Below the pieces are notes generated by a model. The model was given only the letters and a program-made list of their open reading frames with translations. It was not told the DNA's origin and searched no databases. The position numbers were made by a program, and so were the translations under genes. A DNA stretch of 64,000 nucleotides, taken from Gemmatimonadota bacterium. Its GTDB lineage: Bacteria; Gemmatimonadota; Gemmatimonadetes; Gemmatimonadales; Gemmatimonadaceae. The stretch lies in assembly GCA_003134685.1 (NCBI GenBank), contig PLCA01000013.1:1-64000 (forward strand), written 5' to 3'. Below are positions 36,189 to 44,408 of the stretch, in pieces. The first letter of the stretch is position 1. Each line of letters opens with the position of its first letter.

Positions 36189-37055
36189 TTACCAGCCACC
36201 CCTGCGGAAGATCATCACGGGCACCGTGCGGGCCATAATCATGAGATCTTCGGCCACGCCCTGACGCTCCAGGTATTCGAGATCGTAGCGGACCTTGGCC
36301 CGCACGTCGTCGATGCTCGTGTCATAGGCCTGATTCACCTGCGCCCAGCCTGTGATGCCTGGCCTTGCTTGCTGCCGCAGAGGATACTCGGCAATGTCGT
36401 CGCACAGACGGGAGAAGATGCTGGGGCGCTCGGGCCTGGGACCCACGATGTTCATCTCACCGCGAATCACGTTGACGAGTTGCGGGAACTCGTCGATCCG
36501 GTACTTCCGCATCACGCGTCCAACCGCCGTCACGCGTGAGTCGCCGCTTACCGCCCACACTGCGCCATTTTTTTCGGCGCCGATCCGCATCGTGCGAAAC
36601 TTGAGAATCATGAACGGCTGACCACCAACGTCACGCCACCGGCGGTCATAAGCGCTCAGCTTCCTGCCGGCGCCGCGCCGGTCGAGACCAACGCGAGCCT
36701 GCGTGTAGAAGATTGGTCCGGGCGAAGTGAGCTTCACCAATATTCCGAAGACCAGCATGATCGGCGCGGCCAGGGCGAGCCCTACTGACGCGAGGGCGAC
36801 GTTCACCATTCGGTCAACAGCCTCCGAACGGCGCCGGGGTACTGATTTCGGGGAAGTCGATATCCTGCGCGTCTCGGGCTCCTTGACGACAGAAATTGGA
36901 CGCACGCTTTCCATGACATCCGCCGAAAGCGTCGGTGGAGGACTGGAAGCCAGTGGATGAAACGGTGGTGACTCCGCCGCACCAACGCCGGGTATCACGA
37001 TCGAGGCTCGTGTCGAGTTTGCATAAGATTCAATGCGTTCGGTTTCGGGAGTCAT
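36189..37055 (-). CDS. Priming phosphoglycosyltransferase (bacterial sugar transferase)
   Basis: 288 aa. A ~75 residue soluble N-terminus precedes the re-entrant membrane helix (VNVALASVGLALAAPIMLVFGILVKL). The catalytic monotopic PGT domain has FMILKFRTMRIGAEK, RKYRIDEFPQLVNVIRGEMNIVGPRPERP and QARPGITGWAQVNQ. It transfers a sugar-1-phosphate to undecaprenyl phosphate to start the repeat unit. It lacks the multi-helix N-terminal domain of WbaP-type enzymes. Last gene of the BY-kinase/SLBB operon. Confidence 0.95.
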   Translation of the reverse strand: MTPETERIESYANSTRASIVIPGVGAAESPPFHPLASSPPPTLSADVMESVRPISVVKEPETRRISTSPKSVPRRRSEAVDRMVNVALASVGLALAAPIMLVFGILVKLTSPGPIFYTQARVGLDRRGAGRKLSAYDRRWRDVGGQPFMILKFRTMRIGAEKNGAVWAVSGDSRVTAVGRVMRKYRIDEFPQLVNVIRGEMNIVGPRPERPSIFSRLCDDIAEYPLRQQARPGITGWAQVNQAYDTSIDDVRAKVRYDLEYLERQGVAEDLMIMARTVPVMIFRRGGW

Positions 37056-37061
37056 GTGGAG

Positions 37062-37874
37062 CTAGTGGCGCCGCAATGCAACCAACAACGCGAGAACGCT
37101 CGCCAGCCCGCCCGTCATGCCAAGCAATGTTGAAACTCCGAACTGCCGCTGCTGCCCGACGACGAGCTCGTCGCCGGCAGAGAGTCCGAATTGATCGAGA
37201 GTAAGCCCGCCCGCGATCGCCTTGCTCGTTTCATCAGACGACCGGTACTCTTGATTCTTCCGCCGAACGGTCGTCCGTTGAACGTCCGCGGCCCCCGTTG
37301 GGCCGCCCGCGCCCATTATCGCATCGGTGAGCGGAAGGTCCGACGCGAACGCGAAGTATCCCGGCCGAGCGACCGCGCCGAGGATTCCGACGCGCACGAG
37401 AGGGGTGACCTCGATTTGTTGCGCCTTCACGTACTTCAGCACTTCCGTGGAGACGCGATCCTGCAACTCCGAGCGAAGCACACCGGTGACGGGCACAGTG
37501 ATCATTCCCAGGAGCTCGAGCGAACGGCCGGAACGGACGACAACCGTATCCCGGTGAACGGCGTCTGAAATGATTGTTACAATGACGCGATCTCCAACCT
37601 GAAGATCGCCGTCGCGAAGACGCTCTCGGATGGCCGCAGCCGTCAGCGCGTTTTCTGTGCGCTTGGAAGGATCGCCTGTTGCCGCTGCGACGTCGGCCCG
37701 AGTGGCGGCAACGGTCAGATCGGCGCGCGATACGAGCAGGTCCGGAGCGGATCGGGCCTGGCCCTCGGCCTTCATCGAGGCGAACGAGCTCAAAGTCATC
37801 GCGACGACGAGTCCACGCGCTGCCGCGCGCAGGGAAGTCGACGCGAAGGTTGGAAGACGCGATGCAATGACCAT
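37062..37874 (-). CDS. Polysaccharide export (Wza-like) SLBB-domain protein
   Basis: 270 aa from ATG 37874 with GAGGG upstream. A signal peptide (RGLVVAMTLSSFASMKAEGQA) is followed by the poly-export domain (LRDGDLQVGDRVIVTII ... GMITVPVTGVLRSEL) and one SLBB domain (VGILGAVARPGYFAFASDLPLTDAIMGAGG). A single C-terminal hydrophobic segment (LLGMTGGLASVLALLVAL) could span the outer membrane, as in Wza. No lipobox Cys is seen and only one SLBB repeat is present, so it is shorter than Wza. Confidence 0.92.
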   Translation of the reverse strand: MVIASRLPTFASTSLRAAARGLVVAMTLSSFASMKAEGQARSAPDLLVSRADLTVAATRADVAAATGDPSKRTENALTAAAIRERLRDGDLQVGDRVIVTIISDAVHRDTVVVRSGRSLELLGMITVPVTGVLRSELQDRVSTEVLKYVKAQQIEVTPLVRVGILGAVARPGYFAFASDLPLTDAIMGAGGPTGAADVQRTTVRRKNQEYRSSDETSKAIAGGLTLDQFGLSAGDELVVGQQRQFGVSTLLGMTGGLASVLALLVALRRH

Positions 37875-37932
37875 TGTACCCTCGGTGACGGTAAGAGCGC
37901 GTTGACTTCGCGACTCTTGAATCGATTGACCT

Positions 37933-40338
37933 TTAGGCGCTGACAACGAGCCCCCTCGCCGTAGCGAGGCTGCCTGCCGGATCTCGTGGGCCGCCGCCCT
38001 GGCTGTAGTCAGTTCCGTAGTACCGGTACATCCCACCGCCCGGGACGCCGTTGATAACGGCTCCGAGAAAGCGGATCGGCAAGCGATCCACTACAGCGAA
38101 CTTGGCTGCCGCAAGCTTTCGATCGGACACGCCCTGGCGAAGCACGACGAGAATGTTTCCAGCGGCAGCCCCAAGAGCATACGCGTCCACGCCTGCGATG
38201 AACGGAGGTGAATCGATGATCACGACATCGAACCTCTGTCGAGCCAGCTGTATGAGCGCGCCCATTTTGTCGGAGACGAGCAGCTCGGGCGCTCGAGGTG
38301 CGCGCGTGCCACGAGGGAGCAGAAACAGATTCTCGGAGGAAGTTGCCTTGACGACAGCCTCGACAGCTACGCCGTTGCTGAGATATTCGACCAGGCCCGG
38401 TGTCACTGCAATATCGAACGTGCTGTGCAGGCCACCGCGTCTGACGTCGCCGTCGATTAGGAGCGTGCGGTTGCCAGCGCTTGCGAATGCGAGCGCCAGG
38501 TTGGACGAGACAAGAGACTTTCCATCGCCGGTGCTTGGACTGGAGACAGCGAGTACCACGGGTCCGTCGGCGGGGAAGTCGTATCGCACGGCCAATCGAA
38601 GAGTGCGAAATGACTCTACTACTTGCGACATTAGATCTATCTGGAACTCTCCGCCGCGATTGGCTCTGAGCCGCGGCACTGTGCCGGCGATCGTCAGCCC
38701 GAGCTCGTGGGTTGCCTGCTCGGGGTAGCGAAAGCGACGATCGATGCGATCGTGCAAAAGCGCGATGCCAGCGGCAAGGCCAATGCTCGCGAGAATTGCG
38801 AGCAGCACGAAACGTGGCGCATCGTTCGAATTCGGACTCGGCGGAGGCACAGCGAAATCGAGAACGCTCAGGTCTGGGCTCGTCTCCGCCTCGGCGAGCG
38901 ACACTTCCTCATAGCGCGCCTTGAGCACGCCATAAAGATTCTCGCTTGCCGCAACCTGCCTCGCGAGGCGGACGTCTTCGATCGTCCGGGCGGGTATGGC
39001 CCGCAACTCCAGCGATTGTGACTCGACTCGGGACGTAAGGTCCTGTTCTCGCGCGCGAAGAGTCAGGATAACGTTTTGGGCGATTCGAGGGATGGTTTCA
39101 TACTGCATTACGCGTATCGTCTCGCCCAGTTGTTTGATGCGCGGGTTCGCATCCGTTAGGAATTGCTGCTCCGTCCGAAGAGCGGCTTGACGCGACGACA
39201 GTTCTTCGATTGCAGCGCGAAGCTGCGGAGTGTTGTTCAGGATCGAAGGCAGCATCAGGAAGGCCTGTGGGTCGAGAGGCCCTCCCTTCGCATTGGCAAC
39301 CATCTGCTCGAGAGCGATGCGCTCACTCTTCAACTCGCCCAGCGTGCCCTTCTGCTGAAAGTAGCCCGCAATCGTCGGGTCGGACTGTGCCTGAGTGGCC
39401 ACGCCCGCTGCCCCTCCACCCGAGGGGAGCGTGATGGTGCTCACGCGGAAGCGCTCGAGCTGTGCCTCGGACTCGCGAAGTTGGCTCTCTGCCAGGGCGA
39501 GCTGCGTAGTGAGAATCTTCTTGAACTCGAGAAGATGACGCTTCTTCAGATCACCAGAGGACACAACGAACTGTTCAACCCACGCGTTCAAGGTATTTGC
39601 AGTGCGGTTCGAATCTGATCCGCTGAGACTAATCGTCAGGAATTGACCGTCGTCGGGAAGGGATGCGCGCAGCGAAGAAAGGAGAGCCGCCGAGGTACTC
39701 CGCGGAGTAGAGACCCAGAACTGCAGCCCTCGGCCGGGAGTCAGGAGTCGTGCATCGGGCGCCCAACCAAAACCAATTTTCCGGCCGATGGAATCACCCA
39801 CGGCCCCCCGCTCAACGACCGCTCCTTTCGCACCTGTTAGTACGTACCGCCCAGCCGACTCGATTTTGAGGAGATATGCTCCTGGACGCAAGGACGGCAA
39901 CGACTCGAACGCGGTAAAGAAGATCGAGTCGGCAGGCTGCCTGTAAAAGATGTTCAGCTTCAGCTGGCGCACTACCGGGTCGATGATTGCGTAGCTCCGC
40001 AACAGCTCGACCCAAGACGTTGCCGGCAGAAGCTGCGCGGGTCGAATGGGCCCGGTCTGTGATGATGTCCCCGGGGCAATCCAGACAGTGGACTGGACAT
40101 CATAGACGGGCTGAACTCTGCGAGCGGCGAAGATGCCAAGAGCAGAACCGGCCGCCACGATCACAATCATCACCAAGAAATGCCGTTTGAGCGCATCGAT
40201 GTAGCGCGCCCAAGGAACCCCCTCTGAATCCTGAGCGGAATCCGATCCACGCAACATTGGCGGGGCTGACGGCGGGGCGTACGGCATCCCGTTTACGTAG
40301 TTGCCCGAGGGAAGTTGCTGGTTAGGCTGGACAGACAT
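37933..40338 (-). CDS. Wzz/Wzc-type co-polymerase fused to BY-kinase (tyrosine autokinase)
   Basis: 801 aa. The N-terminal Wzz domain has a first helix (HFLVMIVIVAAGSALGIFA) and a second near 510. A long periplasmic coiled region follows with GNVR-like LDFAVPPPSPNSNDAPR. The cytoplasmic kinase has Walker A SSPSTGDGKSLVSSNLA (~600), Walker A' LLIDGDVRRG and Walker B VVIIDSPPF. The C-terminal tail has clustered Tyr (MYRYYGTDYSQGGG) for autophosphorylation. It controls chain length and export with the SLBB protein; the LMW phosphatase at 16930 is the likely partner. A candidate sigma-54 promoter lies upstream. Confidence 0.95.
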   Translation of the reverse strand: MSVQPNQQLPSGNYVNGMPYAPPSAPPMLRGSDSAQDSEGVPWARYIDALKRHFLVMIVIVAAGSALGIFAARRVQPVYDVQSTVWIAPGTSSQTGPIRPAQLLPATSWVELLRSYAIIDPVVRQLKLNIFYRQPADSIFFTAFESLPSLRPGAYLLKIESAGRYVLTGAKGAVVERGAVGDSIGRKIGFGWAPDARLLTPGRGLQFWVSTPRSTSAALLSSLRASLPDDGQFLTISLSGSDSNRTANTLNAWVEQFVVSSGDLKKRHLLEFKKILTTQLALAESQLRESEAQLERFRVSTITLPSGGGAAGVATQAQSDPTIAGYFQQKGTLGELKSERIALEQMVANAKGGPLDPQAFLMLPSILNNTPQLRAAIEELSSRQAALRTEQQFLTDANPRIKQLGETIRVMQYETIPRIAQNVILTLRAREQDLTSRVESQSLELRAIPARTIEDVRLARQVAASENLYGVLKARYEEVSLAEAETSPDLSVLDFAVPPPSPNSNDAPRFVLLAILASIGLAAGIALLHDRIDRRFRYPEQATHELGLTIAGTVPRLRANRGGEFQIDLMSQVVESFRTLRLAVRYDFPADGPVVLAVSSPSTGDGKSLVSSNLALAFASAGNRTLLIDGDVRRGGLHSTFDIAVTPGLVEYLSNGVAVEAVVKATSSENLFLLPRGTRAPRAPELLVSDKMGALIQLARQRFDVVIIDSPPFIAGVDAYALGAAAGNILVVLRQGVSDRKLAAAKFAVVDRLPIRFLGAVINGVPGGGMYRYYGTDYSQGGGPRDPAGSLATARGLVVSA

Positions 40339-40401
40339 GATCGGATTGCCCTAGGGAGAAACAATAAACGGTCTAACTGAGACCCGCGCGCGACCAGTGA
40401 C

Positions 40402-40416
40402 GCAAATCACTGCCCA
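40402..40416 (-). promoter_or_regulatory. Candidate sigma-54 promoter of the BY-kinase operon
   Basis: On the minus strand TGGGCAGTGATTTGC has the TGG-N8-TTGC form (GG-N10-GC), with 8 of 11 consensus positions. The expected start near 40391 gives a ~52 nt leader to ATG 40338. The perfect GTTGC-N6-GCAAC repeat lies 77-92 bp upstream, and the adjacent gene encodes a sigma-54 activator, so support is good. Confidence 0.6.
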
Positions 40417-40466
40417 TAGTCAACTCTCTTGCCTGCAACGACTTACAAGAAAGCAACAGCTGAAAG

Positions 40467-40483
40467 TGTTGCGAGCACGCAAC
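40467..40483. promoter_or_regulatory. Enhancer-like inverted repeat GTTGC-N6-GCAAC
   Basis: TGTTGC GAGCAC GCAAC sits 77-92 bp upstream of the predicted sigma-54 start of the BY-kinase operon. Further GCAAC half-sites lie at 40435 and 40453. The same AAAGTGTTGCGAG core recurs at 42363 upstream of the activator gene, so this is probably the activator binding site. Confidence 0.6.
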
Positions 40484-40577
40484 GCGGTAGTAGTACCAGC
40501 CCACAGCTTGAAGTTCCGGCGCGCGGCGAGGAGCGGTGCTCAGCCAATCTGCCCGTGCGCCGGTTGTGGGAGTTGTC

Positions 40578-42143
40578 TTACTCTGGTGACAGCTTTGGGA
40601 ACCCGGGGAGCGAGAGATTTTCTGCGTCTGTCGCGGCGTCCTCGCCGGGTTGTCCGAGTGATGCAGGCTCAGCCAGATCGCGGCGAAAACCATGACGTTC
40701 CAGGAGTCGGTAAAGCGTAGTCCGATCGACGCTGGCGAGACGCGCAGCACGTGACATGTTGCCGGAGGCCCGCGCGACTAGGCGGGTGACGTACGTCTTC
40801 TCAAAAGTCGCCAGCACCTGCTCCTTTGCGACGTGATACGCGTCGCTCGAAGGGAAGGCAGGCAACCCGGCGATCGCCGAGCCGAGGTCGACTTCCTGGT
40901 CGAGCGGGAGTTGATGAATCTGGATCTTGGAGCCGGGTTGGGCGAGGATAGTGACGTGCTCGACAAAATTCTGTAGCTCGCGCACGTTGCCGCGCCAGGG
41001 CCGCGATACGAGGAAGTCGAGAGTGTCCTCGCTGAACTCCGGGATCGCGTCCTTCGCCGAACGGTGACGGGCCCAAAAGACGCGGAGAAAATGATTGGCG
41101 AGCAATGGAATATCTTCGGCCCGCTCGCGCAGCGGCGGAATTATCACCTGAACCACGTTCAGGCGGTAGTAAAGGTCTTCGCGCAGCTGCTTGTTCCTGA
41201 TGGATTCGCGTGGATCTCTGTTGGTCGCGGAAACGAACCGCACGTCCACGACGGCGTCTTCCTGTTCGCTGCCGACGCGACGAACAATTCCATCCTGCAG
41301 GACGCGAAGCATCTTGGCCTGGAGGGGCATCGACATCTCACTCAGCTCGTCGAGAAAGAGCGTCCCACCATCGGCGAGCTCGAGCAGTCCCATCTTTTCG
41401 CGATCGGCGCCGGTGAAGGCTCCTTTGCGATGGCCGAACATCTCAGACTCGAGAAGCTGCTCGGGGATGGCGGCACAATTGATCGGAACCAGACGTCGTC
41501 TGGCGCGGCGGCTGTGCTGGTGAATGTACTGGGCGAGAACTTCTTTTCCCGTTCCGGTTTCGCCGACGATCATGACGGCGGCGTTCGTTGGCGCGGCCCT
41601 CTTGGCAAGGTCTGTCGCGCGTCGAAACGCTGTGGAGGTTCCAACGAGGAGGCTACCGGCACCGCCCTCGGGGGTATCGAGCGCTGGTGTTTCGGATTGG
41701 CGGCGCGTCGAAACGGTGTGGGCTGCGCGGCCAAGAATCAACTGCAGCTGCGTTCCTGAGTATGGCTTCGAGAGATACTCCCAGGCACCGATTCGCATGG
41801 CCTCGATGCTCGAGTCGACGCTTGGATTGCCGGTCATCAGAACGACCAGAGTGTTCGGGGCTGTCGACATCACGGCTTTCAGGACATCGATTCCCGAAAC
41901 GGGCGTCATGTAGACATCGACGAACATGATGTCGTATCTGGAGCGGCGAACCATTTCAATGGCCTCGTCGCCGCGCGCGGTAACGTCTACGACGAATCCT
42001 TCGCTTCGTAGCACGCTGGCGCATCCTTCCCTGAGCGTGCGATCGTCATCGACGATCAGGGCTCGCATTTTTTCGATGACGGGGTTGTACTGGGTCGAGT
42101 CTGAGGCTGCGCGAAAGTCTTTTCGGGCCAGGGCGCTGGTCAT
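40578..42143 (-). CDS. Sigma-54-dependent response regulator (NtrC family, PrsR-like)
   Basis: 521 aa from ATG 42143 (GGGAA upstream). Receiver domain with VDDDRTLREG, phospho-Asp in IMFVDVYMTP and Lys in YLSKPYSG. The AAA+ domain has Walker A VGETGTGKEVLA (~190), the sigma-54 contact loop GAFTGA (~241) and Walker B GGTLFLDELSEM. The C-terminal Fis-type helix-turn-helix reads MSRAARLASVDRTTLYRLLERHG. It activates sigma-54 promoters from distant sites; its neighbour is the BY-kinase operon. No cognate PrsK-type histidine kinase gene is seen beside it. Confidence 0.95.
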   Translation of the reverse strand: MTSALARKDFRAASDSTQYNPVIEKMRALIVDDDRTLREGCASVLRSEGFVVDVTARGDEAIEMVRRSRYDIMFVDVYMTPVSGIDVLKAVMSTAPNTLVVLMTGNPSVDSSIEAMRIGAWEYLSKPYSGTQLQLILGRAAHTVSTRRQSETPALDTPEGGAGSLLVGTSTAFRRATDLAKRAAPTNAAVMIVGETGTGKEVLAQYIHQHSRRARRRLVPINCAAIPEQLLESEMFGHRKGAFTGADREKMGLLELADGGTLFLDELSEMSMPLQAKMLRVLQDGIVRRVGSEQEDAVVDVRFVSATNRDPRESIRNKQLREDLYYRLNVVQVIIPPLRERAEDIPLLANHFLRVFWARHRSAKDAIPEFSEDTLDFLVSRPWRGNVRELQNFVEHVTILAQPGSKIQIHQLPLDQEVDLGSAIAGLPAFPSSDAYHVAKEQVLATFEKTYVTRLVARASGNMSRAARLASVDRTTLYRLLERHGFRRDLAEPASLGQPGEDAATDAENLSLPGFPKLSPE

Positions 42144-42676
42144 TTTGTTCCCGTCGTCTGGTGCATTGTGGACAAAGTTGACGCGCGAAAGTTCGTGATC
42201 GCGCGGACACAAGGTTAGCAAACCTGCTGAGTTCGGCAATAGACGTTTCCCACTCATTCGCAACTGCGGTGGCAAGGCAACAACACCGTTAACATGCGCT
42301 AATGAGGGTTAACATCTGTCGCGAGTGAGCGGCGGCTTCGCAAAGCGCTCCGGCAGCCACAAAAGTGTTGCGAGAATGCAACAGTTGGGAAGCGTAACAT
42401 GTACGATCTCAGCCGCGCCTTTCCGGTTCGACGTTCGGCTGGAGACGAGACGTTAGGCCGGAGACGAAAAAAGTCGCTTGAAGATGGGTGGCAAAAGAAA
42501 TCGCTGGAGTCGTCGATGCCCGGCTCGCATTCATTCGAACCGCGCCAAATTCCCGGAACCGTTTTTTTCGGCGGGCAGGCAGTTCCGATACAAAGAATTC
42601 TGGCTAATATCTGGCCATAACGGTCCTCGTTGGGCTAGCTTGTCTGTCCACCCCATTTAGCCTAAGCGTCAACATC
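42144..42676. other. Intergenic region between the sigma-54 activator and the receiver gene
   Basis: About 530 bp with no convincing gene. It holds a perfect GTTGC-N6-GCAAC repeat (42366-42382). No correctly spaced -24/-12 promoter is seen on either strand; a GCAA/CC pair on the plus strand near 42237 has the wrong spacing (11). The sigma-70 promoters of both genes should lie here. Confidence 0.55.
42366..42382. promoter_or_regulatory. Second copy of the GTTGC-N6-GCAAC inverted repeat
   Basis: TGTTGC GAGAAT GCAAC shares an AAAGTGTTGCGAG core with the copy at 40467 and differs in two spacer bases. It lies ~225-240 bp upstream of the activator ATG, suggesting autoregulation, or it may act on the receiver gene at 42677. 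Confidence 0.5.
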
Positions 42677-43072
42677 ATGACCGCGCCCGAACCAGGACTA
42701 AAGGAAACCATCCTTCTCGTCGACGACGAGCAATCCGTGCGCGCGATCGTTCTGAAGATTCTGCGCCGGGCACATTACAACGTGCTCGAGGCGGAGAACG
42801 GGGAAGCGGCGTTACGAATCGCGGAGGCTCACCCGGGCAAGATCGATCTGGTGATAACCGACATGTTCATGCCGGGCCTTCGCGGCCGGGAAGTCGTCGA
42901 GCGTCTTGCGCCTATGAGGCCCGGATTGCGGGCTCTTTTCATATCCGGCTACGCGGACCAGGATGCCCGGACCGGAGTACCTAACGGCGCGAATTTTCTG
43001 AACAAGCCTTTCTCGGGACAGGAGCTGGCGAGCGCAGTGGAGAAAGTGCTGAAGGGCCCGGCGATCTCGTAG
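42677..43072 (+). CDS. Stand-alone response-regulator receiver protein
   Basis: 131 aa, receiver domain only. ILLVDDEQSVRAIV holds the acidic pair, the phospho-Asp lies in DLVITDMFMPGLRG, and the switch residues in ALFISGYADQD and the Lys of FLNKPFSGQEL are present. The FISGY form resembles receivers of hybrid kinases. It may relay phosphate in the EPS control circuit, but no partner kinase is adjacent. Confidence 0.9.
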   Translation: MTAPEPGLKETILLVDDEQSVRAIVLKILRRAHYNVLEAENGEAALRIAEAHPGKIDLVITDMFMPGLRGREVVERLAPMRPGLRALFISGYADQDARTGVPNGANFLNKPFSGQELASAVEKVLKGPAIS

Positions 43073-43130
43073 CAGGGAGCCTGGCGCGGACGGCGAAAAC
43101 CGCCGGCCGCATCTAATTCGTATGCGCGGC

Positions 43131-43595
43131 TCAGACCGCGACGCCGGCCTTTGCCATCAGCTGCTTCAGGCCTTCGAGGGGGAGTGCCCCCGATTGCCGC
43201 GCGACCTCCTTTCCGCCCTTGAAGACGATGGTCGTCGGAATGCCGCGAATGTTGAATCCCGAGGCCGTCCTCGCTGAGTGATCGGTGTTGAGCTTGCCGA
43301 CGAGCGCCTTTCCCTGAAGGTGCGCGGCGAGTGCATCGACCGCCGGCGCCATCATTCGACAGGGGCCGCACCAGTCGGCGTAGAAGTCGACGGCGACGGG
43401 GACGTCGCTTTCGTTTATCGTGCGAGTGAACGTCTCATCGTCGAGGGCGATTGGACGCTCCAGCAGGATCGGCTTGCCGCATTTTCCGCATTTGGGCCCG
43501 GCGGTGACCTTGCCGGCGTCGATGCGGTTCCACGTATTGCAGAACTGGCAGCGCACCGTGAGTTTCTGGCTCGCTGGCTTTGTATCTGTTTCCAT
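43131..43595 (-). CDS. trxC: Thioredoxin 2 with N-terminal zinc finger
   Basis: 154 aa from ATG 43595. An N-terminal zinc ribbon with two CxxC pairs (CQFC and CGKC) precedes a thioredoxin fold with the redox motif FYADWCGPCRMMAP and cis-Pro RGIPTTIVFKGG. This is the TrxC layout of oxidative-stress thioredoxins. The gene is divergent from a peroxiredoxin with only 30 bp between start codons, so both probably share control elements and work as reductant and peroxidase. Confidence 0.93.
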   Translation of the reverse strand: METDTKPASQKLTVRCQFCNTWNRIDAGKVTAGPKCGKCGKPILLERPIALDDETFTRTINESDVPVAVDFYADWCGPCRMMAPAVDALAAHLQGKALVGKLNTDHSARTASGFNIRGIPTTIVFKGGKEVARQSGALPLEGLKQLMAKAGVAV

Positions 43596-43625
43596 CGCAT
43601 CCCCGCGAGTTGTTAGTTTTCTGCG

Positions 43626-44105
43626 ATGACGAGTACGCAGCTGCAAAATTCGCCGCAGGTCGGAGATCTCGCTCCCGATTTTACCGCGGCCTCCACGTCT
43701 GGAAGTGATGTATCACTTTCATCCTTCCGCGGAAAGCGAAATGTGCTTCTTGCCTTCTTCCCGCTGGCGTTCACGGGCACCTGCACAAAGGAGCTGATTT
43801 GCTTCACCGAGGACTTCGATCAGTTCGCGGGGAAGGGAGTCGAGATACTCCCCATTTCAGTGGACGCGACGCCGTCGCTCAAGGAATTCAAGAACAAGCT
43901 GCAAATGAAGACCGAGCTCCTGAGCGACTTCAGGCGAGACGTTTCGAGGGTCTACGGGGTCCTCAATGAGGACCGGTTCTACTCCAACCGCGCCTATTTC
44001 CTGATCGACAAGGAAGGGAGGGTCCGTTGGTCGCACGTCGAGTCCAACAATGGCCAAAGGCGAGAGAATTCCGAGATTCTCGCCGCAATCGCTGGGCTGG
44101 GTTAA
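43626..44105 (+). CDS. Peroxiredoxin (AhpC/TSA family, BCP/AhpE-like)
   Basis: 159 aa. The peroxidatic Cys lies in [14 protein letters not shown] (P-x3-T-x2-C pattern). The conserved Arg expected late in the fold may be within [19 protein letters not shown] second Cys (ICFTEDF) five residues later could be the BCP-type resolving Cys. It reduces H2O2 and organic peroxides, most simply with the divergent thioredoxin as electron donor. Confidence 0.92.
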   Translation: MTSTQLQNSPQVGDLAPDFTAASTSGSDVSLSSFRGKRNVLLAFFPLAFTGTCTKELICFTEDFDQFAGKGVEILPISVDATPSLKEFKNKLQMKTELLSDFRRDVSRVYGVLNEDRFYSNRAYFLIDKEGRVRWSHVESNNGQRRENSEILAAIAGLG

Positions 44106-44408
44106 CCCCCTTTCAGTAAAGCCCTGCAGGATGGCTTAACCGGCCACGACAGGCGTTTTAATGGTGACTCAGCAGTAGCAGAATCGTCTTCTTCCTGATA
44201 GAAAGGAAAATTCATTTGGACCCCTGCCGGCTGCCACGGCGGAAGGGTTCCGCTGGAGGCGTTGTATGGGCTTGCGCCACGCTGGAGATGGTCAGAGACG
44301 CGCTCGGTTTGCGTTTTCCATCCACGATCTCATTTCCTGCGAAGTAGCGAGAGCAACTAGTACCTCCGGCGGACTGGTTACTATGAGTAACAACTGGGTG
44401 AACTACTA
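44106..44408. other. Intergenic region with possible small leader ORFs
   Basis: About 300 bp without a recognised gene. A 43-codon frame (44216-44347, TTG start after AAGGAAAA) and a 47-codon frame (44266-44409) are open. The latter ends in TAATG on the next start codon and contains an internal ATG giving the short peptide MSNNWVNY. A perfect inverted repeat GTTACT-ATG-AGTAAC (44377-44391) covers that ATG. Coding status is unproven. Confidence 0.3.

Noticed and set aside
42237-42252. Possible minus-strand sigma-54 promoter of the activator gene
   Set aside because: The GC/CC elements are 11 bp apart instead of 10, and sigma-54 spacing is strict.
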